Numbered from the stretch's first letter, positions 44,904-54,200 are shown. The stretch is DNA of 64,000 nt from Methanofollis sp. W23 (GCF_017875325.1 NZ_JAGGMN010000001.1:558001-622000), one strand, 5' to 3'. The notes: generated from the letters alone by a model not told the origin. Program-made: numbers and translations.

Positions 44904-44953
44904 CCAGGTCGGGATACGACCATCCCGGTTAGCGATCCAGAACGCGTCTCCGG

Positions 44954-44984
44954 GCCGGGATCGCACCCGGCGCCGATCTTTTTT
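44954..44984 (+). terminator. Hairpin plus T-tract after carbonic anhydrase
   Basis: GCCGGG-ATCGCA-CCCGGC (44954-44971) is followed by GCCGATC and six T residues. This resembles an intrinsic terminator. A second small hairpin, CGGGAT-ACGACC-ATCCCG, precedes it near 44912. Confidence 0.65.
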
Positions 44985-45300
44985 GAAGCGTGGAGAGAGT
45001 CCCATGCCGGTGCGGATCCCCACCACGACCGAGACGGGAAAGCACTCCCCCAGTTATCCTGACGCCGGGTGCTCGCGACGACGCGCGCAGTTCTTTTCGA
45101 GGAACATGCCGTTTATTTTTATGATTGATTTTGAATGATATTGTATTATGATAAATAATCCGATTAAATCCTTCTGATACATCTCAGACAGTCGATCTGA
45201 CGGATAATCTCTAGTGACAACAATTCTATCGGTTTATAGGTTTCAGTTTTTCTGATCTCTGTCCCTGACCTCCGAGACAATTAGATGATTGTACTAGAAA

Positions 45301-45308
45301 TTATAAAT
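45301..45308 (+). promoter_or_regulatory. TATA box at head of AT-rich island
   Basis: TTATAAAT preceded by purine-rich AGAAA (BRE-like). The expected transcript start is near 45330, directly before two perfect hairpins. Confidence 0.6.
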
Positions 45309-45329
45309 GTAACCACATTTATCTCTCCT

Positions 45330-45395
45330 GTGTGGGCACCGGATTCGGTGCCCCGCTGAAGGTCGGCAGGCATGAGATGCTAGTGCCTGCTTCTG
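45330..45395 (+). ncRNA. Candidate structured leader or small RNA
   Basis: Two strong stems lie in tandem: GGGCACCG-GATT-CGGTGCCC (45334-45353, perfect, 8 bp) and GCAGGCA (45366-45372) with TGCCTGC (45384-45390), loop 11 nt. They start where the TATA box predicts transcription to begin. The DUF6345-like gene starts 113 bases later, so this is either a ~178-nt structured 5' leader or a separate small RNA. It matches no riboswitch class I know. The rest of 44985-45507 is AT-rich without a gene. Confidence 0.4.
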
Positions 45396-45507
45396 GGAAA
45401 GCTCAGGAGGTGTGATTCTTCTGATTTTCCTAGATGAAGATTATTCATACCTTCTAGAGAACAGTCGAAGGGAGAAAAAAGAATGAAAGAAAAAAGAGGT
45501 AAATGAA

Positions 45508-46281
45508 ATGAAAACGCAACAAAATTTGATTTTAAAAGCGTGCATTGTGTTGTTATGTACAACAACAATGGTTTCATGTACAAGTGCAGTAACACTTGAA
45601 GAATTGTCTGGGACAATTAAGGGAACCGGTGATGATGGTGGTGCTCCTGAAGTCGGTGTTGAATGGGTTACTTCTGGTGGACTTGTTAATAGTGATGATT
45701 CTGCAGAAGGGTTCTATAACACGCTAGGCAACGCAGGATGGACACGTAAATTTAACAAAGGCGATGCAAGCACTTCAGAAAGTCATTTCGAGTACTTTAA
45801 CGGTGGTGACAGGAACTACATTGACGGCGTGGACATCGCATTTTTCCAGGGACATGGATCTGACCAGCACATCAATCTTGGTACATATGGTAAAGACGTA
45901 TTCTTTAGATCTGAGATCGAATGGGGGGACTACGACTTAGAATGGATTGCTTTGCATTCATGTAGCGGAACAAAAGAACCTGGTAACTTTAAAGGGAGCC
46001 ACTACGGCCTCAATGGTGTTCATTTTATTTGTGGGTTTGAAACAACTTCATACAACTATGCAGAAGATGGCCCCAGTTTCGCAGAACGCTTGCTTGACAG
46101 TGAAAACGTGCCTATCGCATGGTATCACGCCATGGATGAGACACATCCTTCAGGGAGTAGAGTTCAGATGGTTGCTGATGACAACAGTGTATGGGATGAT
46201 CGTATCTGGGGCCAAGGCTCAGTCGCTTCGGATCCCCCTGTAGATGAACACTGGTGTGCATGGAGTTATGGATTGCATTAA
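45508..46281 (+). CDS. Exported DUF6345-like protein, possible caspase-like hydrolase
   Basis: The 257-residue protein has an N-terminal signal (hydrophobic ~8-26). The mature part contains GVEWVTSGGLVNSDDSAEGF, YIDGVDIAFFQGHGSDQH (His116) and LEWIALHSCSG (Cys152). The order strand-GHG, then ~35 residues, then strand-x-C-x-G matches the His/Cys dyad of clan CD peptidases (caspases, gingipains), so a protease-like role is possible; this is inference from pattern only. I assign it to DUF6345 from memory. GAGGT is 7 bases before ATG 45508. The base composition is clearly more AT-rich than that of neighbours, which suggests transfer. Two exported-protein genes follow. Confidence 0.75.
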   Translation: MKTQQNLILKACIVLLCTTTMVSCTSAVTLEELSGTIKGTGDDGGAPEVGVEWVTSGGLVNSDDSAEGFYNTLGNAGWTRKFNKGDASTSESHFEYFNGGDRNYIDGVDIAFFQGHGSDQHINLGTYGKDVFFRSEIEWGDYDLEWIALHSCSGTKEPGNFKGSHYGLNGVHFICGFETTSYNYAEDGPSFAERLLDSENVPIAWYHAMDETHPSGSRVQMVADDNSVWDDRIWGQGSVASDPPVDEHWCAWSYGLH

Positions 46282-46294
46282 GAGGTGAGAAGAG

Positions 46295-47257
46295 ATGATG
46301 AAAACAAAGGTATTGTTTATAGTGAGTCTGGTTCTCGTCGCCGGTGTCACGGCAATCACTCTCCCCATGTGCTCGACCCAGGATCAGGATTGCCCAGTTC
46401 CCCCGTCTGAAAGTCTTCACAATGAAAAGTTTACATTAAACACAGCACTTCCAAGTGTGAATGAATCCTATGCCGTCTATCAAACAGTGATTCCAGACGT
46501 TTCTGACGAATATGTAAACAAAATCGGGGAAAAGTTCGGTATACAGGGAGAACCACAGAAAAAAAGTGAATCAACGGGAAGAATACAGATCTTAGACAAC
46601 ACTGGAAAGGAATCCAGATGTCTTTTGGTATATGAACATTCTGGTGGGATCGTATATGAAATACCAGAAAAAGCATTTCCGGCATCTGTTGAATCACAAC
46701 CAGTGCTCCCATCAAATGAAGAAGCAAAGAAAATTGCCACTGATTTCCTCAAAAAAAGGGATTTACTCCCAGAAGATGCAGAGATTGAAAGTGTGAAAGT
46801 GGATAAGATCTACAAAGAGTACAAGGTTGGATGTAAAGAACCTGTTCTGTCCTATGACATGACTCTTGATGTACATTATTCCAGAGACTTCAGCGGGATA
46901 TCGGTTTATGGAGACGAACTTTCAGTCATCATTGGAGACAAAGGCGAAGTGGTAGAGGTAATCAAATCATGGAGAGATGTACAACCATACAGAGATGTAA
47001 AAATAAAAACACCTAATCAGGCATATTCAGATTTGATCGCTTCAAAATTTGCGAGACCGCCCGCAGAAGCTCTATTTGAAAAAGTCATTGTTGAAAATAT
47101 CACACTGGGTTACTGGATGGAGCCACGGATCTCTGAGCAGAAGTATGTCTTGCCAGTGTACGTTTTTTCTGGAACAGGGACAGTAAATGGTGAGGAGATG
47201 CCATATGTTGAATTTGTTCCGGCAGTTCTCTCTGAAGAGATGACCGCCCTTGAGTAA
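46295..47257 (+). CDS. Exported protein, partner of DUF6345-like gene
   Basis: The 320-residue protein has a signal peptide (~3-22, VLFIVSLVLVAGVTAITLPM) with Cys26 just after it, a weak lipobox at best. The mature part has two repeating-looking alpha/beta segments with NEEAKKIATDFLKKRDLLPE, the kind of motif found in PepSY- or two-domain regulatory-type regions of secreted proteins, then VYGDELSVIIGDKGEVVEVIKSW. It follows the previous stop by 13 bases with GAGGTGA before ATG 46295, so the two are cotranscribed. It could be a propeptide-like inhibitor or chaperone for the DUF6345-like protein; untested. AT-rich like its partner. Confidence 0.7.
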   Translation: MMKTKVLFIVSLVLVAGVTAITLPMCSTQDQDCPVPPSESLHNEKFTLNTALPSVNESYAVYQTVIPDVSDEYVNKIGEKFGIQGEPQKKSESTGRIQILDNTGKESRCLLVYEHSGGIVYEIPEKAFPASVESQPVLPSNEEAKKIATDFLKKRDLLPEDAEIESVKVDKIYKEYKVGCKEPVLSYDMTLDVHYSRDFSGISVYGDELSVIIGDKGEVVEVIKSWRDVQPYRDVKIKTPNQAYSDLIASKFARPPAEALFEKVIVENITLGYWMEPRISEQKYVLPVYVFSGTGTVNGEEMPYVEFVPAVLSEEMTALE

Positions 47258-47290
47258 CTCTCCACAATCACTTTTTTCAGGAGCGACACA

Positions 47291-47854
47291 ATGAAGAAAA
47301 AATATTCTCTCATCCTCATCGTGGTCATCGTCCTTCTCTCTGCCATTCTTCTCCTTCAGTATTCGGCCTCTCCTCCCTCTGAGGAAGGGACGGTGATCCT
47401 CATCCATGCTGCGGAGAAGGGGGACCTGCGGATCGCAGAAGGAGAGGAAGGGTTTGACCCACTCTATGAGGAGTGTATGGCGGTCCTCTCCAGTCTGTCT
47501 CCTCCGATTGAGATGTATGTCTCCTGGGAGGATCTCTCGGGATGGATGGACAAAGAAGAGAGTACGTATGTTGAACTCACCCTGCAGGAACCGATGAATC
47601 TCAATACCTCCTATGATGTCGAAGGTGCAGGTGCATACACGGGTATGATCCCGTTGCGAGGCGCAGTATTCGGGCTGCACGATCTAGAACCATATGATAT
47701 CGATGTGTTTGTGATCTATGACACCGATGACACATTCAGGACAGACAGCAGTCCGCAGGTGGGAGCACGCGGTTCAGCGCGGGGACTCGATCGCCTCAGT
47801 GCTCTGGTCAATGCCACGCTCCGGAATAGAGGAGATGCGGCGGTTGGGAACTGA
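47291..47854 (+). CDS. Membrane-anchored unknown protein
   Basis: The 187-residue protein begins MKKKYSLILIVVIVLLSAIL, an N-terminal anchor or signal, and has an acidic extracytoplasmic part with no domain I recognise. AGGAG is 8 bases before ATG 47291, and it lies 33 bases after the previous gene, so it probably ends the same operon. Its composition is intermediate between the AT-rich island and the GC-rich genome, which suggests the island boundary is close by. Confidence 0.68.
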   Translation: MKKKYSLILIVVIVLLSAILLLQYSASPPSEEGTVILIHAAEKGDLRIAEGEEGFDPLYEECMAVLSSLSPPIEMYVSWEDLSGWMDKEESTYVELTLQEPMNLNTSYDVEGAGAYTGMIPLRGAVFGLHDLEPYDIDVFVIYDTDDTFRTDSSPQVGARGSARGLDRLSALVNATLRNRGDAAVGN

Positions 47855-47924
47855 GTTAAGGTACTCCCCCCTACCCACGACGAAGATGGGCGGAGGCGTC
47901 GGATCTTCATCTTGAAAATGAGTG

Positions 47925-47985
47925 ATCAAGCGACGAGAGAGGTTCATCGCGTATGCTTGAGCCCCAGGTTCATGCCCAATTCCAT
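47925..47985 (-). repeat. Family B repeat, reverse orientation
   Basis: On the minus strand: GAATTGGGCATGAACC-TGGGGC-TCAAGCATACGCGATGAACC, then TCTCGTCGCTTGATCAC. Confidence 0.7.
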
Positions 47986-48091
47986 GAAACGGCATGAGGC
48001 GAAAGCCTCAAGCTGGACCGATGAACACCGACAGATTGAATTCTATTCTGGATTTCAATGGAGTTATCATGGAAAAATGATCTCAAAAATT

Positions 48092-48318
48092 GGCTCTATA
48101 GAAATCCTCTTGATGGTTCTCTTCGACGGGGGACTGGCCGCCTCCTGGACCCCCGCGAACACGATAGGTCGAGGACGGCAACGCACTCGTCATGGTCATC
48201 CATTCTGCCTTCCCGACCCCATCGTGGTCCCGGGGGTCCGGGGGCAGCGCCCCCGGCATGGTGTTGTGGGAAGGCACGTCGATCTGATCGGCCGCCCCAA
48301 ATCGTAGAATCTTCACCC
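48092..48318 (+). repeat. Family A repeat, reference copy
   Basis: It starts GGCTCTATAGAAATCCTC (48092-48109), then has GACGGGGGACTGGCCGCCTC, AACACGATAGGTCGAGGACG, GCAACGCACTCGTCATGGTC, ATTCTGCCTTCCCGACCCCA, TCGTGGTCC and the perfect hairpin CCGGGGGC-AGC-GCCCCCGG (48238-48256), then GGGAAGGCACGTCGATCTGA. The last terminal repeat is degenerate. Confidence 0.8.
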
Positions 48319-48384
48319 CAATCTCGTGCCAGGGGGTTTCACCCCAAGAACCCCCCCATGGACAGAGGATAAGTGGGGACGGCG

Positions 48385-48480
48385 ATGGAACACGATCCTC
48401 GCCGGTTCTTCAATCTTGAAGAAGAAGGATCAAACGACGAAAACTGTTCATCCCAGATGCGTGAGTCCGAGGCTCGTACT
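48385..48480 (-). repeat. Family B repeat, reverse orientation
   Basis: On the minus strand: CTCACGCATCTGGGATGAAC, TTTCGTCGTTTGATCC, TTCAAGATTGAAGAACCGG and CGAGGATCGTGTTCCATCGC. The last block matches 26020-26060. Confidence 0.65.
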
Positions 48481-48526
48481 ATATTCCGCAAAACGAGAAA
48501 ATCACAATGCACCGAAAAATCGAAGC

Positions 48527-48551
48527 CGAAAAAATTCCGATCAAAAAAAGT
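48527..48551 (-). terminator. T-tract terminator of thioredoxin-like gene
   Basis: The minus strand has runs of seven and six T residues 16-40 bases past the stop at 48567. Confidence 0.5.
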
Positions 48552-48566
48552 GAGTGTCCACACTCT

Positions 48567-48908
48567 TCAGTTCAGAACCGCGTCAATCTCTTTTTTTATC
48601 AGAGGCACCGAGATCCGCCCCACCGGCGTCACCCGCCCGTTGACCAGCACGATCGGGAGCGGGGGCTGGTGCTCCTCGACGATCTTTCTGACATACTCTG
48701 GCACCCCGTCGTCGAGGAGCGTGAACTTCAGCGTGACCTGCCCTGGATATTCGGCCATGAGCCGGCCTTTGAGGGCATCGACCGCCTTCACCAGATTCTC
48801 CGAGGGGGAGCAGGCCTGGAGGTCGCAACTGCGTTGTTCATTGCAGGGAAACGGCCCGCAGGAGCCGTATGAAAATCCGATAATCTCGATCTCAGCATGA
48901 TCAGCCAT
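48567..48908 (-). CDS. Small Cys-rich thioredoxin-fold protein (YuzD-like)
   Basis: The 113-residue protein has a thioredoxin-like order: strand EIEIIGFSYG, a Cys-rich loop, helix VKAVDALKGRLMAEYPG, strand QVTLKFTLLDDG, helix VPEYVRKIVEEH, strand PLPIVLVNGRVT and a final helix. It resembles bacillar YuzD. The Cys pattern is unusual: C17-x4-C22 (SCGPFPC) and C28-x4-C33 (CDLQAC), two CX4C pairs instead of the CXXC of redoxins. It could bind a metal or cluster. ATG 48908 is preferred to 48914. It is convergent with the island and lies near a flavoprotein gene. Confidence 0.75.
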   Translation of the reverse strand: MADHAEIEIIGFSYGSCGPFPCNEQRSCDLQACSPSENLVKAVDALKGRLMAEYPGQVTLKFTLLDDGVPEYVRKIVEEHQPPLPIVLVNGRVTPVGRISVPLIKKEIDAVLN

Positions 48909-49029
48909 GATCATCTGTTGGCGCCAGGCCGATATGAGTATTTGTCCAGTGCATATGGTGACCCAGTCGCAGTGGAACCCCTGTACTCGCCCATGACGCG
49001 GAGAGAACGCACGGACTTGTCTTCACAGA

Positions 49030-49188
49030 AGAGCATCCATCGCCCTCCCCTCGACCACCATAGGGGCGCGGCCCTCAACTGTTCTTTGTCTTGGGGAGAG
49101 GACATTCATCCTCTCTTCAGGATTATCAAATGTGAAGACGGGGGACACCCCCCCTCCCCACACAAGAGGTGAGGGCTTCTACAAAGCC
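49030..49188 (-). repeat. Family A repeat remnant with intact end
   Basis: GAGGGCTTCTACAAAGCC (49171-49188) is a family A terminal repeat. The sequence before it has a CCCCCCCTCC block but is otherwise too degenerate to align by eye. No gene lies in 48909-49204. Confidence 0.5.
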
Positions 49189-49204
49189 GAAAAATACCCT
49201 GACC

Positions 49205-50104
49205 TTACAGACGCGGCGCCGCCCCGAGTCCTTCCAGCGCCCTGGAGAGACCCCGCGCCGCATCCTCCTCCCACCCGGCCACCGCCCTTATATCGGTCAG
49301 GTCATCCACCCCGTCGACGAGCACCTCACCTGCCGTCTCCACCCCAAGCGAGGTGAAGAACGCCCCCACGACCCGCCGCACGCACTCGAAGTTCTCCGGG
49401 CCCTTTCGCCCGGCCACCGCAAAGAGGAGCCCGACCTGTCCCCGGTCCCGCACCCCGGCAAGGGCCCGCCTGGCGCGGAGGGCCTGGCACCGGTCGACGA
49501 CCGCCTTCAGCGCCGCCGGCACCGTCTCGGTGTAGACCGGAGTGCAGACGACGATGAGCCGCGCACGGTCCAGGGCCGCGACCACCTCCTCCATCTGGTC
49601 CTCGATGACGCACCGCCCTGCATTGAAACACCGGTAACACCCGGTGCAGGGCTCCACCGCAAGTTTGTCCGGCGAGATGACCTCACTGCGCACCCCCGCC
49701 TTCCCGCACCGGTCCGCCACCCACGCGGCCAGGGCCGCCGAGTTCCCATGGGTGCGCGGACTCCCCTGGAGGACCACCGCCCCGGCCGCAGGGGCGCGCG
49801 GCCGTCCCCCTGGCAGGGGTTCGGGCGGGTGGAGGAGGAAGGTGTCGGGCTTCCGGGGAAGTTCCTCCTTCAGCCGGAAAAACGCGGTCATGGCGACGTT
49901 GCGTGCGGCCTGCATGCCACCTGGCGGGTACTCGTAGGTGTTGGTATGGTATGAGTACAGCACGCCTCCGGCAGCACGCAGTTCCACAGTATAGCGTATC
50001 ATCCCTGGAAGCACCCTGGAAAAATCCTCGCTATAGAGAAGAAGGTCGCATCTCTCCCCTCTCACTTCAACCTCCGCCGATCGCAGCAGCACCGCCCCGG
50101 TCAT
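49205..50104 (-). CDS. Iron-sulfur flavoprotein (flavodoxin-like NAD(P)H oxidoreductase)
   Basis: The 299-residue protein has a flavodoxin-like FMN fold in its C-terminal ~190 residues: VVLQGSPRTHGNSAALA (FMN phosphate loop), the compact cluster motif CTGCYRCFNAGRC, and CTPVYTETVPAALKAVVDRC. This is the arrangement of methanogen Isf proteins, which reduce quinones, O2 or peroxide with electrons from ferredoxin. An extra N-terminal domain (~1-105, strands EVRGERCDLLLY, MIRYTVELRAAGGVLYSYHT) is not part of Isf and is unrecognised. ATG 50104 has GGTGAGAGGC before it and a minus-strand TATA (GTTATATGG, ~50135). Confidence 0.85.
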   Translation of the reverse strand: MTGAVLLRSAEVEVRGERCDLLLYSEDFSRVLPGMIRYTVELRAAGGVLYSYHTNTYEYPPGGMQAARNVAMTAFFRLKEELPRKPDTFLLHPPEPLPGGRPRAPAAGAVVLQGSPRTHGNSAALAAWVADRCGKAGVRSEVISPDKLAVEPCTGCYRCFNAGRCVIEDQMEEVVAALDRARLIVVCTPVYTETVPAALKAVVDRCQALRARRALAGVRDRGQVGLLFAVAGRKGPENFECVRRVVGAFFTSLGVETAGEVLVDGVDDLTDIRAVAGWEEDAARGLSRALEGLGAAPRL

Positions 50105-50216
50105 GCCTCTCACCCACGCCGAGAAAGCACCCCCTCCATATAACCCTTCTCGCCCCGCGGGAAGGGAGATCCCCACAAGTTAAAAAGGTGCATGGCGCAT
50201 TAAATATGGTAATTCA

Positions 50217-51272
50217 ATGAAGGCGGTTCTGGGTCTTGAAGACGGCGAATTCGTTGTCGGAGAGGGATTTGGTGTTGAAGGCTCCTGTTCCGGGGAACTG
50301 GTCTTCAGCACGCAGATGACCGGGTACATGGAAGCGCTGACCGATCCGAGTTATGCGGGTCAGCTCCTCATGTTCACCTATCCTCTCATCGGCAATTATG
50401 GCGTAGACCATGATAATTTTCAGGGTCCCGAGGTGTGTGCCCTCGGGTGCATTACACGGGAAGTGTGCACCCATCCGGCATCTCTTCCCTCACTCCCTGA
50501 CTATTTTGAAGAACACAATCTTTTTGGTATCACCGGCGTCGACACCCGGAAACTCACGATCAAGACAAGAGAGCACGGGACGATGCGGGCCGCCCTCATC
50601 GTCGGGAGCGACGACGGCGAAGAAGCGGTGCGGATGGCCCGCGCCGCCCCCGACATCGCGGCGACCGATCTGATCCCGCAGGTCTCCTGTGACGAACTCC
50701 TCCACCTCCCTGGCAAGGGCAAGCGGATCGCGATCATGGACCTTGGGATCAAGAAGAACATGGTGATCAGCCTTGCCAGGCGCGGCGCAGACCTCTACCT
50801 CTTCCCGCACGACGCCACGCCCGCAGAGATTGACGCATGCGAGCCCGAGGCCCTCTTCATCTCCAATGGCCCGGGGGACCCGCAGCGGGCGACCGGCGCC
50901 ATCAACGCCGTGAAACATTACCTGGGCGACCTGCCGGTCTTCGGGATCTGCATGGGCAACCAGGTGGCCGCCCTCGCCCTCGGCGGCGAGACCTACAAGA
51001 TGAAGTTCGGGCACCGCGGCTCGAACCAACCGGTCAGGCACATGGACGGACAGATCTACATCACCACGCAGAACCACGGGTTTGCAGTGGACGCCGGGAC
51101 CCTCCCTGAAGGGTGTCAGGTCGTCTACGAGAATGTCAACGACGGCAGCCTCGAAGGGTTCTGCGACGAGGACCTCAATCTCTTCTGCGTCCAGTTCCAC
51201 CCTGAGGCCCACGGCGGGCCGCACGATACTGAACGTCCTATCTTCGACCTGATGTACAGGAGGATCGTCTGA
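50217..51272 (+). CDS. carA: Carbamoyl-phosphate synthase small subunit
   Basis: The 351-residue glutaminase subunit delivers ammonia to CarB. The class I amidotransferase triad is Cys245 (FGICMGNQ), His328 and Glu330 (VQFHPEAHGGPHDT). The usual His of GICxGHQ is Asn248. The N-terminal domain (VFSTQMTGYMEALTDPSYAGQ) and QNHGFAVD are standard. The start is ATG 50217; TTAAAAAG at 50180 acts as a TATA box about 35 bases upstream and no Shine-Dalgarno is seen. Its stop overlaps carB as TGATG. Confidence 0.96.
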   Translation: MKAVLGLEDGEFVVGEGFGVEGSCSGELVFSTQMTGYMEALTDPSYAGQLLMFTYPLIGNYGVDHDNFQGPEVCALGCITREVCTHPASLPSLPDYFEEHNLFGITGVDTRKLTIKTREHGTMRAALIVGSDDGEEAVRMARAAPDIAATDLIPQVSCDELLHLPGKGKRIAIMDLGIKKNMVISLARRGADLYLFPHDATPAEIDACEPEALFISNGPGDPQRATGAINAVKHYLGDLPVFGICMGNQVAALALGGETYKMKFGHRGSNQPVRHMDGQIYITTQNHGFAVDAGTLPEGCQVVYENVNDGSLEGFCDEDLNLFCVQFHPEAHGGPHDTERPIFDLMYRRIV

Positions 51273-54200
51273 TGCCGCGCAACCCACAGATCAAGAAGGC
51301 GCTGCTCATCGGGTCGGGCCCTATCCAGATCGGGCAGGCGGCGGAGTTCGACTTCTCAGGCTCGCAGGCCTGCCGCGCCCTGCGCGAGGAGGGGGTCGAG
51401 GTGGTCCTGGTCAACTCCAACCCGGCGACCATCCAGACCGACCCCGAGATGGCCGAGAAGGTCTATATCGAGCCCTTGCAGCCGGAGATCATCGCGATGA
51501 TCATCGAGAAGGAGAAGCCCGACGGGATCCTCTCAGGGATGGGTGGCCAGACCGGGCTGAACTTAACGGCCGAACTTGCCGAGATGGGCGCCCTCGACGG
51601 CGTCGAGATCCTGGGCACGCCGCTCGAGGCGATCTACGAGGGGGAGGACCGCGAGAAGTTCAAAGATCTGATGAACCGGATCGACGAACCTGTCCCGAAG
51701 AGCATGATCCTCGAGCACATCGAGGACCTCGACAGGGCGCTCGACCTGGTCGGTCTCCCTGCGATCATCAGGCCTGCCTACACCCTCGGTGGTGCGGGCG
51801 GCGGGATCGCCCACACCGAGGAAGAACTCCGCCGGATCGTCGACGTCGGCCTCAACCGCTCGCGTATCCACCAGGTGCTCATCGAAGAGTCGGTGATGGG
51901 CTGGAAGGAGATCGAGTTTGAGGTGATGCGCGACGCCTCCGACACCTGCATCATCATCTGCGGGATGGAGAATGTCGACCCGATGGGCGTCCATACCGGC
52001 GAGTCGGTCGTCGTCGCCCCGATCCTCACCCTGCGCGACGACGAGTTCCAGATGATGCGTTCGGCGGCGATCAGGATCATCCGCGCCCTGGACGTGCAGG
52101 GCGGGTGCAACATCCAGTTCGCCTACAAAGACGGGGACTACCGGGTCATCGAGGTGAACCCGCGTGTCTCGCGTTCCTCGGCCCTTGCCTCCAAGGCGAC
52201 CGGCTACCCGATCGCGCGGGTGGCGGCCAAGATCGCCATCGGGTTGCGCCTCGACGAGATCACCAACCCGGTCACCGGCGTGACCCCGGCCTCGTTTGAA
52301 CCGGCCATCGACTATGTCGTCGTGAAGATCCCGAGGTGGCCCTTCGACAAGTTCAAGACCGCCGACCGGACGCTCACCACGGCGATGAAGTCGACCGGCG
52401 AGGTGATGGCCATCGGCCGCACCCTGGAAGAGGCCTTCAAGAAGGCGATGCGTTCGCTCGACACCGATGTGCGCGAGCACACCAATGCCAACGAGATCAG
52501 GATGATCCTCACCAGCCCCACCGACGAGCGTTTCGGCTGTCTCTTCGACGCCTTCAGGCAGGGGATGAGCGTGGAGGAGGTTGCCTCCCTCACCGGGATC
52601 ACGCCTTTCTTCCTGGAAAAGGTCAACCACATCGTCGAGATCGAGACGCAGCTCAGGGAGGAGAGGAGCGAGGAGGTCGTCAGGCTTGCCAAGAACTACG
52701 GGTTCTCCAACACCGAGATCGCCGCCCTCACCGGCATGGACCGGGCACAGGTCGACGAGATCGCCGGCAGGCCGACCTACAAGATGGTCGACACCTGCGC
52801 CGCCGAGTTCCCGGCACAGACGCCGTACCTCTACTCCACCTGGGAAGACGAGAACGAGGACCTCCATGACCCGCGCAAGAAGGTGCTCATCCTTGGCTCA
52901 GGCCCGATCAGGATCGGGCAGGGGATCGAGTTCGATTACTGCACCGTCCATGCGGTGAAGGCGGCGCGGGATGAGGGTGTTGCGGTCCACATTGTCAACA
53001 ACAACCCTGAGACGGTCTCCACCGACTTCGACACCTCCGACCGGCTCTTCTTCGAGCCGATGCAACTCGAGGACGTCGTCAACATCCTCATAAACGACGA
53101 CTACGACGGGGTGATGGTCCAGTTCGGCGGGCAGAACTCGGTGAACCTGGCCATCCCGATCGAGCAGGAGATCGCACGTCTCGGGCTCAAGACCAGGGTG
53201 CTCGGCACCTCGCCGGACGCCATGGACATGGCCGAGGACCGCGACCGGTTCAGCGTCCTCCTTGACAGACTCCAGATCCCCTCGGCCCCGAACGGCTCGG
53301 CCTACTCTGAGGACGAGGCACGGAGGATCGCCGACACTATCGGCTACCCGGTCCTGGTCAGGCCGAGTTATGTGCTCGGCGGACGGGCGATGGAGATCGT
53401 CCATGACGAGGTCGAACTGGACAGTTATATGAAGGAGGCGGTGCGGGTCTCGAAGCAGCACCCGGTGCTCATCGATCGTTTCCTCCAGAACGCCGTGGAA
53501 ATCGATGTGGACGCCGTCTGCGACGGGGACGAGGTGATCATCGGCGGGGTGATGGAGCATATCGAGGAGGCCGGGGTCCACTCAGGCGACTCGGCCTGCG
53601 TCATCCCGACCCAGTCCCTCTCGGCCTCGGTGACCGACCGGGTGAAGGATTACACCCGCAGGCTCGCCCTCGAGATGGGGGTCGTCGGGCTGATCAACAT
53701 CCAGTTCGCGGTCAAGGACGACGTCGTTTATGTGCTCGAAGCAAACCCGCGGGCCAGCAGGACCGTGCCCTTCGTCTCGAAGGCGACCGGGCTCCCGCTC
53801 GCGAAGATCGCCGCCAAGGTGATGATGGGGCGCAAACTCGCAGACCTCGGGTACGAGGAGCAGACCATCTCCCATGTGGCGGTCAAGGAAGTGCTCCTCC
53901 CGTTCAGCAAACTCCCTGGCGTCGACACCGTCCTCGGGCCCGAGATGAAGTCGACCGGCGAGGTGATGGGCCTGGACTACGACTTCGGTCGGGCCTATTA
54001 CAAGGCCTGTCTTGCGGCGGACAACGACCTCCCCCTGGAGGGCAATGTCTTCATCTCGGTCTCCGACGAGTTGAAGGAGTCGATCGTCCCGATTGCCAGG
54101 AAACTCCAGGCCCTCGGGCTGACCATCTACTGCACCGGCGGCACGGCCGAGTACCTCAGCCAGTCTGGGGTCGAGGTGAAGATGGTCAGGAAGGTCCAGG

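Larger units (their letters stand above)
47855..48566. other. Gene-free gap with A and B repeats
   Basis: No gene is supported. A reverse family B copy (47925-47985), a family A copy (48092-48318) and another reverse B copy (48385-48480) fill most of it. The minus-strand T-tracts at 48527-48551 terminate the convergent gene. Confidence 0.6.

Noticed and set aside
44776-45138. A 120-codon frame overlapping the carbonic anhydrase end
   Set aside because: It is out of frame with the enzyme and passes through the hairpin terminator.
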